A stretch of DNA of 64,000 nucleotides. Origin: Pinirhizobacter soli (GTDB lineage Bacteria > Pseudomonadota > Gammaproteobacteria > Xanthomonadales > Rhodanobacteraceae). The stretch spans positions 558,001 through 622,000 of the forward strand of contig NZ_JADZLQ010000001.1 in the NCBI RefSeq assembly GCF_015905305.1. Direction: 5' to 3'. A program made the translations under genes and the position numbers. The notes under the pieces are model-generated. The model was not told the origin of the DNA. It made no database searches and worked only from the letters and a program-made list of their open reading frames with translations. Below are positions 26,082 to 35,309 of the stretch, one piece after another; the stretch's first letter is position 1; each line of letters begins with the position of its first letter.

Positions 26082-26432
26082 ATGAATCGTTCGATCAGTC
26101 TGCTCGTCGCTGGCGTTGCCCTCGCCGTTTCCGTCCAGGCGTTTGCCGCCGGTGACATTGAGAAGGGCAAGGCGAAAGTCGCCACCTGCGTGGCCTGCCA
26201 CGGCCAGGATGGCAATTCCGTCGATCCGCAATACCCCCGCCTGGCCGGCCAGTACGCCGACTACCTCGCCATGGCCCTGCACGAATACAAGGATGGCCGC
26301 CGCGGCAATGCCATCATGAAGGGCTTCGCCGCCCAGCTGTCGGACGAAGACATCAACGATGTCTCGGCCTACTTCGGCTCGTTGCCGACCAAGCTTGACG
26401 ACCTGCACAACCATATCCAGGGCGCGCAGTAA
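26082..26432 (+). CDS. Class I c-type cytochrome, second of pair
   Basis: A 116-residue exported monoheme cytochrome. It has a signal peptide ([20 protein letters not shown], cleavage near AFA), the heme motif CVACH followed by [20 protein letters not shown], and a probable axial Met in [20 protein letters not shown]. It is clearly homologous to the upstream cytochrome (shared P-R-x-A-G-Q, ALHEYK and SDxxIxDxxAY blocks), suggesting tandem duplication. Its role is periplasmic electron transfer, partner unknown. A bidirectional terminator follows. Confidence 0.93.
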   Translation: MNRSISLLVAGVALAVSVQAFAAGDIEKGKAKVATCVACHGQDGNSVDPQYPRLAGQYADYLAMALHEYKDGRRGNAIMKGFAAQLSDEDINDVSAYFGSLPTKLDDLHNHIQGAQ

Positions 26433-26455
26433 GCGCACTGGCAGGCCCTTAAGAA

Positions 26456-26482
26456 AAACCCGCCTCGAAGGCGGGTTTTTTT
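26456..26482. terminator. Bidirectional terminator between cytochromes and nfuA
   Basis: Stem AAACCCGCCT/AGGCGGGTTT with a CGA loop, T-run on the plus strand and A-run (T on minus) on the other side. It serves the cytochrome pair on plus and nfuA on minus. Confidence 0.88.
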
Positions 26483-26517
26483 ATGGCGCGTCGCCGGCAT
26501 CGCGGCGGCGGGCGTGA

Positions 26518-27129
26518 TCACACAGCCGCTGAAGCGCCCTTCGCCGAACCTGCGTAGTAGGGATTTTCGCCTGATGCGTGGTCGGTGGCGTCGCGCACTT
26601 CGGTCACCTCCGGCACCCGCTCGCGCAGGGTTTTCTCCACGCCCTGTTTCAGGGTGACGTCCACCATGCCGCAGCCGTGGCAACCGCCGCCGAACTGCAA
26701 CACCACTACGCCCTCGGCGGTGACTTCCTTCAGGCTGATACGGCCGCCGTGCGAGGCCACCATCGGGTTGATCTCGGTGGCCACCACGTACTGCACGCGC
26801 TCGACCAGCCCTGCGCCCTCGCCGGGCATCTCGCCCTTGATGCGGGGAGCGCGGATGTTCAACTGGCCGCCCGTGGCGTTGGTTTCGAAATCGATGCTGG
26901 CAGGATCAAGCCAGCGCACGCTTTCACCTTCCACGTAAAGATGGAAACCCTCGCACTCGACGGTCCATTCATCGCCGGTAAGCTCGGAAGGTTCGCAAAA
27001 TTCCAGGTCGCAGGTGGCCGAAGGGCTGCCTGCATCGACCACGCGCAAGCGGATGCCGAGGCCTTCGATGTCCTGCTGCGCAATGAGCCGGCGGAAATGG
27101 CCCTGCGCGCGTTCGGTGATGTCGATCAT
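26518..27129 (-). CDS. nfuA: Fe-S cluster carrier NfuA
   Basis: Delivers 4Fe-4S clusters to target apoproteins. The 203-residue protein has the N-terminal A-type-like domain ([20 protein letters not shown]), which is degenerate in cluster cysteines as usual for NfuA. The C-terminal Nfu domain carries the ligands in [18 protein letters not shown] chose the ATG at 27129 over an upstream in-frame one because MIDIT is the conserved start. It is convergent with the cytochrome genes through a shared terminator and divergent from phhB. Confidence 0.95.
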   Translation of the reverse strand: MIDITERAQGHFRRLIAQQDIEGLGIRLRVVDAGSPSATCDLEFCEPSELTGDEWTVECEGFHLYVEGESVRWLDPASIDFETNATGGQLNIRAPRIKGEMPGEGAGLVERVQYVVATEINPMVASHGGRISLKEVTAEGVVVLQFGGGCHGCGMVDVTLKQGVEKTLRERVPEVTEVRDATDHASGENPYYAGSAKGASAAV

Positions 27130-27272
27130 GGGAACTCCGTGCCGCCGTGGGGAGCCGGCGGGGATACCCGACCATTTTAGTACGGATTCGATCCGGGCGC
27201 ACATGGTAAGTGCTTTACTTTTCACGGCCGACCTTCGACCCTTTGCGCCTCACTAGCCAATCGGGAACCTCC

Positions 27273-27614
27273 ATGTCGATCACCCAGCTCGCCGAAGCCT
27301 CCTGCCAGCCGCGCAAGGGTGCCGCCGACGCGCTCGACGACAAGGCGGTATCCACGTACCTTGCCGACCTGCCCGGCTGGCAGAAGACTGCCGATGGCAA
27401 GGCCATCGTCAAGGATTTCCGTTTCAAGGACTTCCACCACACCCTGGGCTTCATCAATGCGGTGGGTTTCATGGCCAACACGCAGGACCACCATCCGGAC
27501 CTGGAAGCCGGCTACGGGCATTGCAGGCTGCTGTGGTCCACCCACGACGTGGGCGGCCTGTCACTGAACGATTTCATCTGCGCGGCCCGCGTCGAACGCC
27601 TGCTCGCCGGTTGA
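27273..27614 (+). CDS. phhB: 4a-hydroxytetrahydrobiopterin dehydratase (pterin carbinolamine dehydratase)
   Basis: Recycles the pterin cofactor of phenylalanine hydroxylase. The 113-residue protein is slightly long but carries the family's active-site segment: FRFKDFHHTLGFINAVGFMA and TQDHHPDLEAGYGHCRLLWS, with the catalytic His pair. The ATG at 27273 (MSITQLAEAS) follows a GGGAACCTCC context, and an upstream in-frame ATG is rejected. No phenylalanine hydroxylase gene lies in the window. The CPBP-like gene starts 1 bp after the stop. Confidence 0.94.
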   Translation: MSITQLAEASCQPRKGAADALDDKAVSTYLADLPGWQKTADGKAIVKDFRFKDFHHTLGFINAVGFMANTQDHHPDLEAGYGHCRLLWSTHDVGGLSLNDFICAARVERLLAG

Positions 27615-27615
27615 C

Positions 27616-29106
27616 ATGGGCTCGACCTCGCGTCGCGTCCTGGCGGCCGCCGTGTTCCTTGGGGCCGCGGCCCTGGCGCTCACCCTGCTGCCGGGGCTTT
27701 CGACCTGGCTGACCTGGCGGGAACTGGCGCAAACGGCCCAGGCCGACGCCGCCAGCTGGAGCCGCCAGGCGTCGCCCTGGCACTGGACCATCCGCCGTCC
27801 CGAAGACCTCGTCGCCGGCCGCGTCTTCGGCGAAGTCAGCCAGGCGACGAGCCCCGACGGCCTGGTGCTGCGCAGCGAAGAGAGCTCGCCTTTCGAGATG
27901 GGGCTGCCGCTGGCACGGACGGCCGACCTGACGCACGCGGGCCGGCTGCATATCCTGATGAAGCCCGAGGCGCCGGTATCGGTGCAATTGGTGGTGCGCG
28001 AGCGCCTGGACGGTCCTGCGTTTGTCAGCGACGCCGTTCTCGGCTCGACGGACCTGGCGCTGGACACACCATCGCTCAACTGGTCGGCCGACGGGCATCC
28101 ATCGGTGCCACCGACGCGGGCGGCGATGCTTCGGCTGCGCCTGCAATTGCAGCCGGGAAAGGCCGTGGTTTTCTCCGGCGCGTCGCTCGAACCGATGGCA
28201 CCCGTCGCCCGGCCCACGCCAGGCACGCCGCCACGCACCCATTCGCTGGGCGCATGGATCGATGCCGCCAGCCGCCTGGACTCCAGGCAGATCCCCTGGC
28301 TGGTACCGACGGCAAGCCAGCGCGCGGAAAACCTCCTGCACTGGCGCGACCGTGCCCGCGACGCCATCCCGGCCGCCATCGTCGGCAGCGGCGCACCGCA
28401 TCCGGGCCTGCCCGCCTGGGCCAGCCAGCGGCTGGCGGCCGTCCTGGTCATCTTCTACGTGCTGGCCCTGATCTGGCTCTGGCGCCGCCCACCCACGCGG
28501 CCGGGACTGCGCGCCGGCATTGAAACCGCGGGGCTACTGGCAGGTCCCTTGTGGCTGGTGGCGGGGCTCCATTTCGGCACGGCCGACATTCCCTTGCCCG
28601 CCGTCGCCTGCGTCGCGGCACTCGCCTTCGGGGCCTTGCTGGCCTGGCGCGACCGGCATGCACCCTACGGATTGCGGCTAGCCACCGGTGCCGAACGATG
28701 GCTCACGCCCTTCCTGCTGCTACCGGTGGCCATCGTGCTGGCAATGGGAGCCGAGCGCAATTGGACCGCGCCGGACCAGTTGCGGGTGCTCACCTACATT
28801 GCCTGGGCGTTCGTCCAGCAGTGGCTGCTGCTCCAGCTTGTGGGCCGGCGCCTGCACCGGCTGCTGCCGCCCGCAGCGGCGATGTTCGTCACCGCGTTGG
28901 CTTTCGCCCTGCTGCACACGCCCAACGGGGCGCTGATGCAGATGTGCTTCATCGCCGAGCTGTGGTGGGCCTGGTGCTACTACCGCGGGCGGACGCTGGT
29001 ACCGATCGCGGTGGCCCACGCCGCCTGTGCCCTGGTGCTCGAGGCAGGGCTCGCCGGTAGCTCGTACCTCCGGTCGCTGGAAGTCAGCGCGCGGTTTTTC
29101 CTCTAG
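27616..29106 (+). CDS. Degenerate CPBP-family intramembrane protein
   Basis: A 496-residue membrane protein. After a signal-anchor (residues about 8-30) comes a periplasmic-looking region (about 35-270), then about seven hydrophobic segments from residue 275. The C-terminal part matches the CPBP (CAAX protease and bacteriocin-processing) fold: AWAFVQQWLLLQLVGRRLH at motif 1, FALLHTPNG at motif 2 and PIAVAHAACALVLEAG at motif 3. The paired glutamates of motif 1 (EExxxR) are replaced by QQ, although the His of motifs 2 and 3 remain, so protease activity is doubtful. It begins 1 bp after phhB, and its 3' end overlaps the convergent rluC by 23 nt. Substrate and role are unknown. Confidence 0.75.
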   Translation: MGSTSRRVLAAAVFLGAAALALTLLPGLSTWLTWRELAQTAQADAASWSRQASPWHWTIRRPEDLVAGRVFGEVSQATSPDGLVLRSEESSPFEMGLPLARTADLTHAGRLHILMKPEAPVSVQLVVRERLDGPAFVSDAVLGSTDLALDTPSLNWSADGHPSVPPTRAAMLRLRLQLQPGKAVVFSGASLEPMAPVARPTPGTPPRTHSLGAWIDAASRLDSRQIPWLVPTASQRAENLLHWRDRARDAIPAAIVGSGAPHPGLPAWASQRLAAVLVIFYVLALIWLWRRPPTRPGLRAGIETAGLLAGPLWLVAGLHFGTADIPLPAVACVAALAFGALLAWRDRHAPYGLRLATGAERWLTPFLLLPVAIVLAMGAERNWTAPDQLRVLTYIAWAFVQQWLLLQLVGRRLHRLLPPAAAMFVTALAFALLHTPNGALMQMCFIAELWWAWCYYRGRTLVPIAVAHAACALVLEAGLAGSSYLRSLEVSARFFL

Positions 29107-30055
29107 GCCGGCCGCGGAGCTTGTCCAGGAAGTCCTTCAGTTCGTCCGGAAGGGGGGCTGAGAACGCGTAGGCCCGGCCGTCCAGTTCGAACGACATGAG
29201 CGAGGCATGCAGGAACATTCGCTTCAGGCCCTGCTTGCGGAAGCGCTGGTTGGCCTCGGCATCGCCGTATTTCGGATCGCCCGCCAGCGGATGCCCCACG
29301 TGTGCCGCGTGAACGCGGATCTGGTGCGTCCGTCCGGTGCCCAGGGTCGCTTCCATCAGCCGTGCGCCTGGGTATTGCTCGACTTCGCGGAAAAAAGTGA
29401 GCGATGGCTTGCCTTTATCGGACACTCTTACCATCCGTTCTCCGCCCTGGAGGATCGATTTCTGCAGCGGCGCGTTGACGTCGAACTTCGCCCGCGAGGG
29501 CGCGCCGGTCATCAGGCACAGGTACTGCTTGGTCACTTCGCCCTCGCGGATCAGGGCCTGCAGGCCCGTCAGCGCAGGCCGGGTACGGGAAAACACCAGT
29601 ACGCCGCTGGTATCGCGGTCCAGGCGGTGGACCAGTTCGAGGGATTCCTTCGGCCGGGCGGCGCGCAGCAGTTCGATGGCGCCGTGGCTTACCCCGCTGC
29701 CGCCGTGGCTTGCCACCCCGGGCGGCTTGTCGATCACCAGGAAGTGCTTGTCCTCGAAGATCACGGCATCGGCGACCTCGGCCACCTGCCCGGCCGGGGC
29801 CTCGCTCGACTCCCTTTCGGCCACGCGAACGGGGGGAATGCGCAGCATGTCGCCGGCCACCAGGCGGGTATCGGGCTTGGCGCGCTTGCCGTTCACGCGC
29901 ACCTGGCCGGTGCGCAGGATGCGGTAGATCAGGCTCTTCGGGACCCCTTTGAGGATCGTCGCCAAGGCATTGTCGATACGCTGGCCATCGCGCTCCGCGC
30001 CGACCTCCAGCTGTCGCACGCCGTGCGAGCCGTCTTGGGAAGTTACCGTCTGCAT
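29084..30055 (-). CDS. rluC: 23S rRNA pseudouridine synthase RluC
   Basis: Modifies uridines 955, 2504 and 2580 (E. coli numbering) of 23S rRNA. The 323-residue protein has an N-terminal S4 RNA-binding domain (about 18-80: IYRILRTGQVRVNGKRAK) and the RluA-family catalytic motif VHRLDRDTSGVLVF with the active Asp, plus GRTHQIRVHAAHVGHPLAGD. I chose the ATG at 30055. It is divergent from rne, the arrangement conserved across gammaproteobacteria, which separates RluC from RluD. Confidence 0.95.
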   Translation of the reverse strand: MQTVTSQDGSHGVRQLEVGAERDGQRIDNALATILKGVPKSLIYRILRTGQVRVNGKRAKPDTRLVAGDMLRIPPVRVAERESSEAPAGQVAEVADAVIFEDKHFLVIDKPPGVASHGGSGVSHGAIELLRAARPKESLELVHRLDRDTSGVLVFSRTRPALTGLQALIREGEVTKQYLCLMTGAPSRAKFDVNAPLQKSILQGGERMVRVSDKGKPSLTFFREVEQYPGARLMEATLGTGRTHQIRVHAAHVGHPLAGDPKYGDAEANQRFRKQGLKRMFLHASLMSFELDGRAYAFSAPLPDELKDFLDKLRGRPRGKTAR

Positions 30056-30401
30056 TGAAAAAATCCGAATTAGATAGGATACTCGACCAGCGCTACGTAG
30101 CGCCGAAGGGCTTGCCCCGGAGGCAATACGCCCGCCCGTCACGCCGGCGAGGATTGCGTCGGCAGGCCATCAGTCAGGCGGCCGGTCGCCATTCCCTTTC
30201 ATCGTAACGGTTCGGGTCGCGGTTGTCCGGTGCCTTGTCGGGTACGGGCTTAGATCTGCGTTGGCGCGAAATGCCAAGAATCACGCCGGAGCCAGCGACG
30301 GCCCCGGACTTTTGCCGCTTTACCGCTGCGGCGCGATCCCCGGCAGGCCGCCATGTGGCGCCACCGAGGCACGCGACGCGCGGCAAGCCAAGGAACCCAC
30401 A
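30056..30401 (+). other. rne 5' leader and rne/rluC divergent regulatory region
   Basis: A 346-bp gene-free stretch. In enterobacteria the long rne leader is the site of RNase E autoregulation through a structured 5' UTR, and the same may apply here. A minus-strand A/T-rich element (GAAAAAATCCGAATTAGATAG region, about 30056-30080) adjoins rluC and could hold its promoter. No further gene is supported. The in-frame extension upstream of the rne ATG is not family-like. Confidence 0.5.
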
Positions 30402-33400
30402 ATGAAACGTATGTTGATCAACGCGACTCAGCGTGAAGAGTTGCGTGTGGCCATCGTCGATGGCCAGAACCTTTACGATCTCGACATCGAGATCCCCTCC
30501 CGCGAACAGAAAAAAGCCAATATTTACAAGGGCCGCATCACGCGGGTCGAGCCCTCCCTGGAAGCCTGCTTCATCGACTACGGCGCCGAGCGCCATGGCT
30601 TCCTGCCCCTGAAGGAAATTGCCCGGGAGTATTTCAACCCCCAGGCAGAGGGCAAGTCCAACATCCGCGACCTCCTGCGCGAAGGCCAGGAAATCATCGT
30701 CCAGGTCGAGAAGGAAGAACGCGGCAACAAGGGCGCTGCCCTCACCACGTTCATCAGCCTGGCCGGCCGCTACATGGTGCTGATGCCCAACAACCCCCGT
30801 GCCGGCGGCGTCTCCCGCCGCATCGAGGGCGAGGACCGCCAGGCCCTGAAAGAGGCCATGGACCACCTCAGCGTCCCCGACGACGTGGGCCTGATCGTGC
30901 GCACCGCCGGCATGGGCCGCGACGCCGAAGAGCTCCAGTGGGACCTGGACTACCTCCTGCAGCTATGGAAGGCCGTCTCCGCCGCCGCCAGCAGCCAGAA
31001 GGCCCCCTTCCTGATCTACCAGGAATCGAAGCTTTTCATCCGGGCGCTTCGCGACTACCTGCGCAACGACATCGGCGAGATCCTCATCGACGAGGAATCC
31101 CTCTTCAACGATGCGCGCGAGTTCGTCCAGCAGGTGATGCCCAACAACCTGCGCAAGCTCAAGCTCTACCAGGACCCCACCCCGCTGTTCTCGCGCTACC
31201 AGATCGAAACCCAGATCGAGAACATCTTCGCCCGCAGCGTGCGCCTGCCCTCCGGCGGCTCCATCGTCATCGACCAGACCGAAGCCCTGACCGCCGTGGA
31301 CATCAACTCCTCCAAGGCCACCAAGGGTTCGGACATCGAGGAAACGGCGTTCAACACCAACTGCGAAGCGGCGGTGGAAATCGCCCGCCAGCTGCGCATC
31401 CGCGACGCCGGCGGCCTGATCGTCATCGACTTCATCGACATGGACAGCCCGCGCCACCAGCGCGAGGTGGAAGAAAAGCTCAAGGACGCCCTGAAGAACG
31501 ACCGCGCCCGCGTCCAGATCGGCCGCATCTCGCGCTTCGGCCTGCTGGAAATGTCCCGCCAGCGCCTGCGCCCGAGCCTGGGCGAAGCCACCCAGATCGT
31601 CTGTCCGCGCTGCGAGGGCCACGGCCACATCCGCAGCGTAGAGTCGCTGGCGCTCAGCACCCTGCGCCTGATCGAAGAACACGCCATGAAGGAAAACACC
31701 GGCCAGGTGCTGGTGCAGGCGCCGGCAGCGGTGGCCAACTTCATGCTGAACGAAAAGCGCGCCTCGATCGTCGAAATCGAACTGCGCCACAGCGTGCACG
31801 TGGTGGTGGTGGCCGACGAACAGCTCGAAACCCCGCACATCGAGATCCAGCGCATCCGCGAGGCGGATATGGGCGAGCACAGCAAGCCCAGCTACGAACG
31901 TACCGTCACCGTCGAAGCCGCGGCTCTGCCCAAGATGGGCCAGGCGCTCGGCAGCGGCGAACAGCCACTGGTCAGCGGCGTGGTCCCGGCAACGCCGGCA
32001 CCCGTGCGCGACGACCTGGCCGAAGCCGCTTCCGCCCCGGCGGCGCCCGCGCCACGTCAGGTTGCGCCACGTGCTTCCACGCAGGTAGCGGCCACTGGTG
32101 GCGGCGTACTTTCCCGCATCCTCAGCTGGTTCCGCCCGGCCCCCTCGGCACCTGCCCAGCCCCAGCCCGAAGCACGCCAGGCGCGCGGCGAACGTGGTGA
32201 GCGCGGCAGCCGCCAGGGCTCCGAACGCCGTGACGGTCGCGGTGGCCAGGGCGGCAATCGCCAGAGCGGTGGCGGTCAGCGCCAGCAGCCGCGTCGCGAA
32301 GGCGGCGGCACCAAGGACGCCTCCGCTGCCAACGCCGGCCGCCAGCAGCCCCAGCAGCAAGGCCGCAACAAACAGCAGCCCCGGCCCGATGCCGCCCCGG
32401 CCCGTGAGGGCCGTCAGCCGCAGGCCGGTGGTCGCGGCAACAACGCCGGCCGCCAGGGTCCGATGGAAGGTCCCAAGGACGATCCACGCAAGCAGCAGGC
32501 CGCCACCGAGAAGGCCGAGCGTCCGGCGCAGCAGCCCCGTCAGCCCCGTGGCGACAAGCCCGCGGCGCCAGGCAGCGCGGAAGACATCCAGCTGAAGGTC
32601 GCCCCGACCCCGGTGCAGGAAGCCGGCGACACCCTGGTCACCCAGGATGTGGCGACCGCGCAGGCGCCGCCGGGCTCCGAAGATGCAAAGGACACCGAGG
32701 GCGGCCAGCGCCGTCGTCGTGGTCGCCGTGGCGGTCGCCGCCGCCGTCGCCAGGACGACACCCAGGCCGGCGGCGTCGCCGGTGCACTCGATGCCGACCT
32801 TGGCGATGACGATACCGACGGTGACGACGAGATCGTTGCCGCGCCGGCCGTTGCCGTGGAAGAGACCGCCGCCCGCGCGCCCCGTGCCGATGAGCCGGCG
32901 CTGGAAGCCGCGCCCGTCGTCGAACGCCCGACCCACGCCGACATCCGGCCAACGCCCGTGCGGCAGGCTGCCGATGACGCACCGCTGCCCGTGGCGGAGC
33001 CGACTCCGCAGCACCATTCGACGAACGCCTTCAACCTGCCACCCTTGCCGCCGCTGCCGGATCTGCCCCCCGTGGCGGCACCGGAACGCGGCATCGCCGC
33101 GGCCCACGATGGTTCCGTCCCCATGGCCCATGCCCCCTCGCCGATCGCCGAGGCCACGCATGACCGATCGGAGACCGTCGTGTCCACACCGGTGGTAGCG
33201 CACGCCGAGGTAGCCAAGCCGGATGTGATCGAAGCCCGCGAACACAGAGACCGCACAGTCGCCGACGTGGACGCCGCGGCACTGGCCGCGCGTATCCCGG
33301 AGCCGACACCTGAACCTGTCGCTGCACCCGCACCAGTCGTTGCGCCGGCACCGGTTACTCCGGCCGCCCCCGTCGCTGCGACGACGCCGGTTGTCGCGCA

Positions 33401-33764
33401 CGTGCCGGTTGCCGTTCCTGCGCCAGTGGCGGCCCCAGCACCGGCTACCCCTGCGCCCGTTGACACGCATGCTGCCGCGGAACCCACCGTCTCGCCGCTT
33501 ACCGACGATGCTGCCGCAGCGCCTGCTTCCTCGACGCCGTGGATCAGCCCAAGGCAGGGCGACCTGCTCGGCCGCTCCGCGGCAGCTGCCGTCGACACTG
33601 ACGACAACAAGCACGCCGCACCATCGACGGCCAGCACGCCGGCCCACGCCGCACAACCCACGCCGATGCCAGAGCCCCGCGCCGGGGAAGACGCCGATGA
33701 CACCGAGGACAAAGGCGAGGAACCGCCACTTCCCCGTGCCCAGGGCGACGACCACCGCCACTAA
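30402..33764 (+). CDS. rne: Ribonuclease E
   Basis: Essential endoribonuclease for mRNA decay and rRNA/tRNA processing. The 1120-residue protein begins [20 protein letters not shown]. The S1 domain lies at about 35-125, and the DNase I-like catalytic domain has metal ligands D300 (TAVDINSS) and D343 (IVIDFIDM). The zinc link C401-P-R-C404 joins dimers. From about residue 520 the protein is disordered: an Arg/Gly/Gln-rich stretch ([19 protein letters not shown]), an Arg box ([17 protein letters not shown], near residue 770) and a long Ala/Pro/Val tail. By analogy, the tail scaffolds a degradosome and binds RNA. The gene is divergent from rluC and ends in a strong terminator. Confidence 0.97.
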   Translation: MKRMLINATQREELRVAIVDGQNLYDLDIEIPSREQKKANIYKGRITRVEPSLEACFIDYGAERHGFLPLKEIAREYFNPQAEGKSNIRDLLREGQEIIVQVEKEERGNKGAALTTFISLAGRYMVLMPNNPRAGGVSRRIEGEDRQALKEAMDHLSVPDDVGLIVRTAGMGRDAEELQWDLDYLLQLWKAVSAAASSQKAPFLIYQESKLFIRALRDYLRNDIGEILIDEESLFNDAREFVQQVMPNNLRKLKLYQDPTPLFSRYQIETQIENIFARSVRLPSGGSIVIDQTEALTAVDINSSKATKGSDIEETAFNTNCEAAVEIARQLRIRDAGGLIVIDFIDMDSPRHQREVEEKLKDALKNDRARVQIGRISRFGLLEMSRQRLRPSLGEATQIVCPRCEGHGHIRSVESLALSTLRLIEEHAMKENTGQVLVQAPAAVANFMLNEKRASIVEIELRHSVHVVVVADEQLETPHIEIQRIREADMGEHSKPSYERTVTVEAAALPKMGQALGSGEQPLVSGVVPATPAPVRDDLAEAASAPAAPAPRQVAPRASTQVAATGGGVLSRILSWFRPAPSAPAQPQPEARQARGERGERGSRQGSERRDGRGGQGGNRQSGGGQRQQPRREGGGTKDASAANAGRQQPQQQGRNKQQPRPDAAPAREGRQPQAGGRGNNAGRQGPMEGPKDDPRKQQAATEKAERPAQQPRQPRGDKPAAPGSAEDIQLKVAPTPVQEAGDTLVTQDVATAQAPPGSEDAKDTEGGQRRRRGRRGGRRRRRQDDTQAGGVAGALDADLGDDDTDGDDEIVAAPAVAVEETAARAPRADEPALEAAPVVERPTHADIRPTPVRQAADDAPLPVAEPTPQHHSTNAFNLPPLPPLPDLPPVAAPERGIAAAHDGSVPMAHAPSPIAEATHDRSETVVSTPVVAHAEVAKPDVIEAREHRDRTVADVDAAALAARIPEPTPEPVAAPAPVVAPAPVTPAAPVAATTPVVAHVPVAVPAPVAAPAPATPAPVDTHAAAEPTVSPLTDDAAAAPASSTPWISPRQGDLLGRSAAAAVDTDDNKHAAPSTASTPAHAAQPTPMPEPRAGEDADDTEDKGEEPPLPRAQGDDHRH

Positions 33765-33780
33765 CGGCCTGCCAACACAC

Positions 33781-33812
33781 AAAAAAACCCGCCAACTGGC
33801 GGGTTTTTTTTT
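33781..33812. terminator. Bidirectional terminator between rne and the GacA-type gene
   Basis: Stem AAACCCGCC/GGCGGGTTT with a 4-nt loop, nine T on plus and seven A before (T on minus). It lies 17 bp after the rne stop and 24 bp after the end of the response-regulator gene on the other strand. Confidence 0.9.
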
Positions 33813-33835
33813 GTCCCTCCGGATGAACCGGGCGA

Positions 33836-34489
33836 CTAGCTCCCTACATGATGATTGCTGGTGTCGAGCAGTGAATGCACCGTCATCATGTGGGCAAGCC
33901 CCACGATGTGATCGACACGCAGCTTTTCCATCAATCGCTGCTTGTAGGTGCTGACTGTCTTCGGACTGAGATTCAACCGCTCGCCAATGGCCGTGAGCGG
34001 CATGCCGCGCACCAGCATCATCGCTACTTCCATCTCGCGGCTGGAAAGGGCATCGAACGGTGAATCGGTACCATCGAGCGTGGCCAGGGCAAGCTGCTGC
34101 GCCACGGCGGGTGCGAGATAGCGGCGCCCCTGCGCGACCTGACGGATGGCAGCCAGGAGCTCGGCGGCCGAACAGCCCTTGGTGAGGTAGCCCAGCGCCC
34201 CGGCGTCGAGCAGGCGCTTGGGGAAGCGCGCGTCATCAACGACCGTCAGGATCACCACGTGGGTGCGGAGCTTGGCACGGATGACCCGCTCGGTCAGTTC
34301 CACGCCACTCATGCCCGGCATGTGGACATCGACCAGGGCGATCTCGGGCTGAAGGTTGCGAATCAGCCGCAAACCTTCCTCCGCGGTACCGGCCTCGCCC
34401 TGTACGCGCATGTCCGGCTGTTGTTGCAGGATCATCTTGAAGCCGGTGCGTACCAGCTCGTGATCGTCGATGAGAATGATGTTGATCAT
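33836..34489 (-). CDS. GacA/UvrY-type response regulator (NarL/FixJ family)
   Basis: A 217-residue two-component regulator. Receiver domain: acid pocket D8-D9, phospho-acceptor D54 in LVDVHMPGMSG, and K104 in GYLTKG. The LuxR-type helix-turn-helix at about 145-205 reads LSSREMEVAMMLVRGMPLTA followed by GERLNLSPKTVSTYKQRLME. Its closest look is GacA/UvrY/LetA, the partner of BarA/GacS, and the position upstream of pgsA and uvrC matches uvrY-uvrC synteny in gammaproteobacteria, though three tRNA genes intervene. The start has AGGAAGG 6 nt upstream. No cognate histidine kinase is encoded here. The proteins usually activate small RNAs that sequester CsrA. Confidence 0.88.
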   Translation of the reverse strand: MINIILIDDHELVRTGFKMILQQQPDMRVQGEAGTAEEGLRLIRNLQPEIALVDVHMPGMSGVELTERVIRAKLRTHVVILTVVDDARFPKRLLDAGALGYLTKGCSAAELLAAIRQVAQGRRYLAPAVAQQLALATLDGTDSPFDALSSREMEVAMMLVRGMPLTAIGERLNLSPKTVSTYKQRLMEKLRVDHIVGLAHMMTVHSLLDTSNHHVGS

Positions 34490-34880
34490 GAAATCCTTCC
34501 TGGATGCTTCGTCCCTGATGCGGCAACGCGGATCATGGGTGGATCCGGCTCACGAACCTACAATGCCAGATTCCGCTGAAGCTGCGCCACTGCGCAATCA
34601 TTGATCCCTTGCAAGCTGAAAGCGTTTTCTCGATAGCCAAATGAGCAACCAAGTAAAACAAGGCAAGGAATTCTAACTTTCTCCCCATCGGATTACGTCC
34701 TGCGGTAATCATTGGAAATCAAGATCACGGCTGAGCCGGATCGTTCCGTATCGATGACAACGTTTATCCTACAAACATTTCGGACTTTGACGGGTTAATA
34801 CGCCAATCCGACGTCGAATGCTTACGAACGATATGACAAACGTCGTGACAGTCCCTGGATGGGCCGCTGCCCATGGTGTG
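34490..34880. other. 391-bp gene-free, relatively A/T-rich region
   Basis: Lies between the GacA-type gene and tRNA-Leu, both on the minus strand. It should contain the promoter of the regulator and the end of the tRNA transcript. The part at about 34600-34830 is clearly richer in A and T than its surroundings (for example AAATGAGCAACCAAGTAAAA). No open frame, tRNA, obvious hairpin terminator or repeated GGA-loop pattern of a Csr-type RNA was found by eye. Confidence 0.5.
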
Positions 34881-34964
34881 TGCCCGGAGTCGGAATCGAA
34901 CCGACAAAGTCTTTCGACTGAGGGATTTTAAGTCCCTTGCGTTTACCAGTTTCGCCATCCGGGC
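34881..34964 (-). tRNA. tRNA-Leu (anticodon UAA), CCA not encoded
   Basis: Acceptor arms GCCCGGA and TCCGGGC pair perfectly. The D-arm GGCGAAACTGGTAAACGC, anticodon loop CTTAAAA in an AGGGA/TCCCT stem (anticodon TAA), a long variable arm AGTC-GAAA-GACT typical of tRNA-Leu, and the T-arm GTCGGTTCGATTCCGAC are all present. After the discriminator A the genome reads CAC, so the 3' CCA is not encoded here, unlike the two tRNAs upstream. Confidence 0.96.
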
Positions 34965-35015
34965 CAAAAAAGAAGGCGCATCCAGCATACGCTGGAGCGC
35001 CTTTGAATCGAGCGA

Positions 35016-35089
35016 TGGAGGCCTGGGTCGGAATCGAACCGGCGTACGCGGATTTGCAGTCCGCTGCATGACCACTCTGCCACCAGGCC
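35016..35089 (-). tRNA. tRNA-Cys (anticodon GCA)
   Basis: A 74-nt gene including encoded CCA. Acceptor GGCCTGG/CCAGGCC, anticodon loop ACTGCAAAT context (GCGGA stem) giving GCA, T-arm GCCGGTTCGATTCCGAC with a slightly irregular closing pair. It lies in a minus-strand cluster with tRNA-Gly upstream and tRNA-Leu downstream. Confidence 0.96.
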
Positions 35090-35172
35090 ATCGCTGTTGC
35101 GCATCGCCGAGAGGGTATCCTCACGGCCTTTAAAAAACAAAACCCCGGGGACCCGAGGTTTTGATTCGAATA

Positions 35173-35248
<76 letters not shown>

Positions 35249-35309
35249 GTCGAAGTCCCGCTATTCTAGAGGAAAGCGACCATGTGTCAACCATCTTGCA
35301 GCAACTTTT

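Noticed and set aside
30963-33782. 939-codon open frame antisense to rne
   Set aside because: Shadow of the rne coding sequence, with low-complexity G/R/V composition caused by codon bias.
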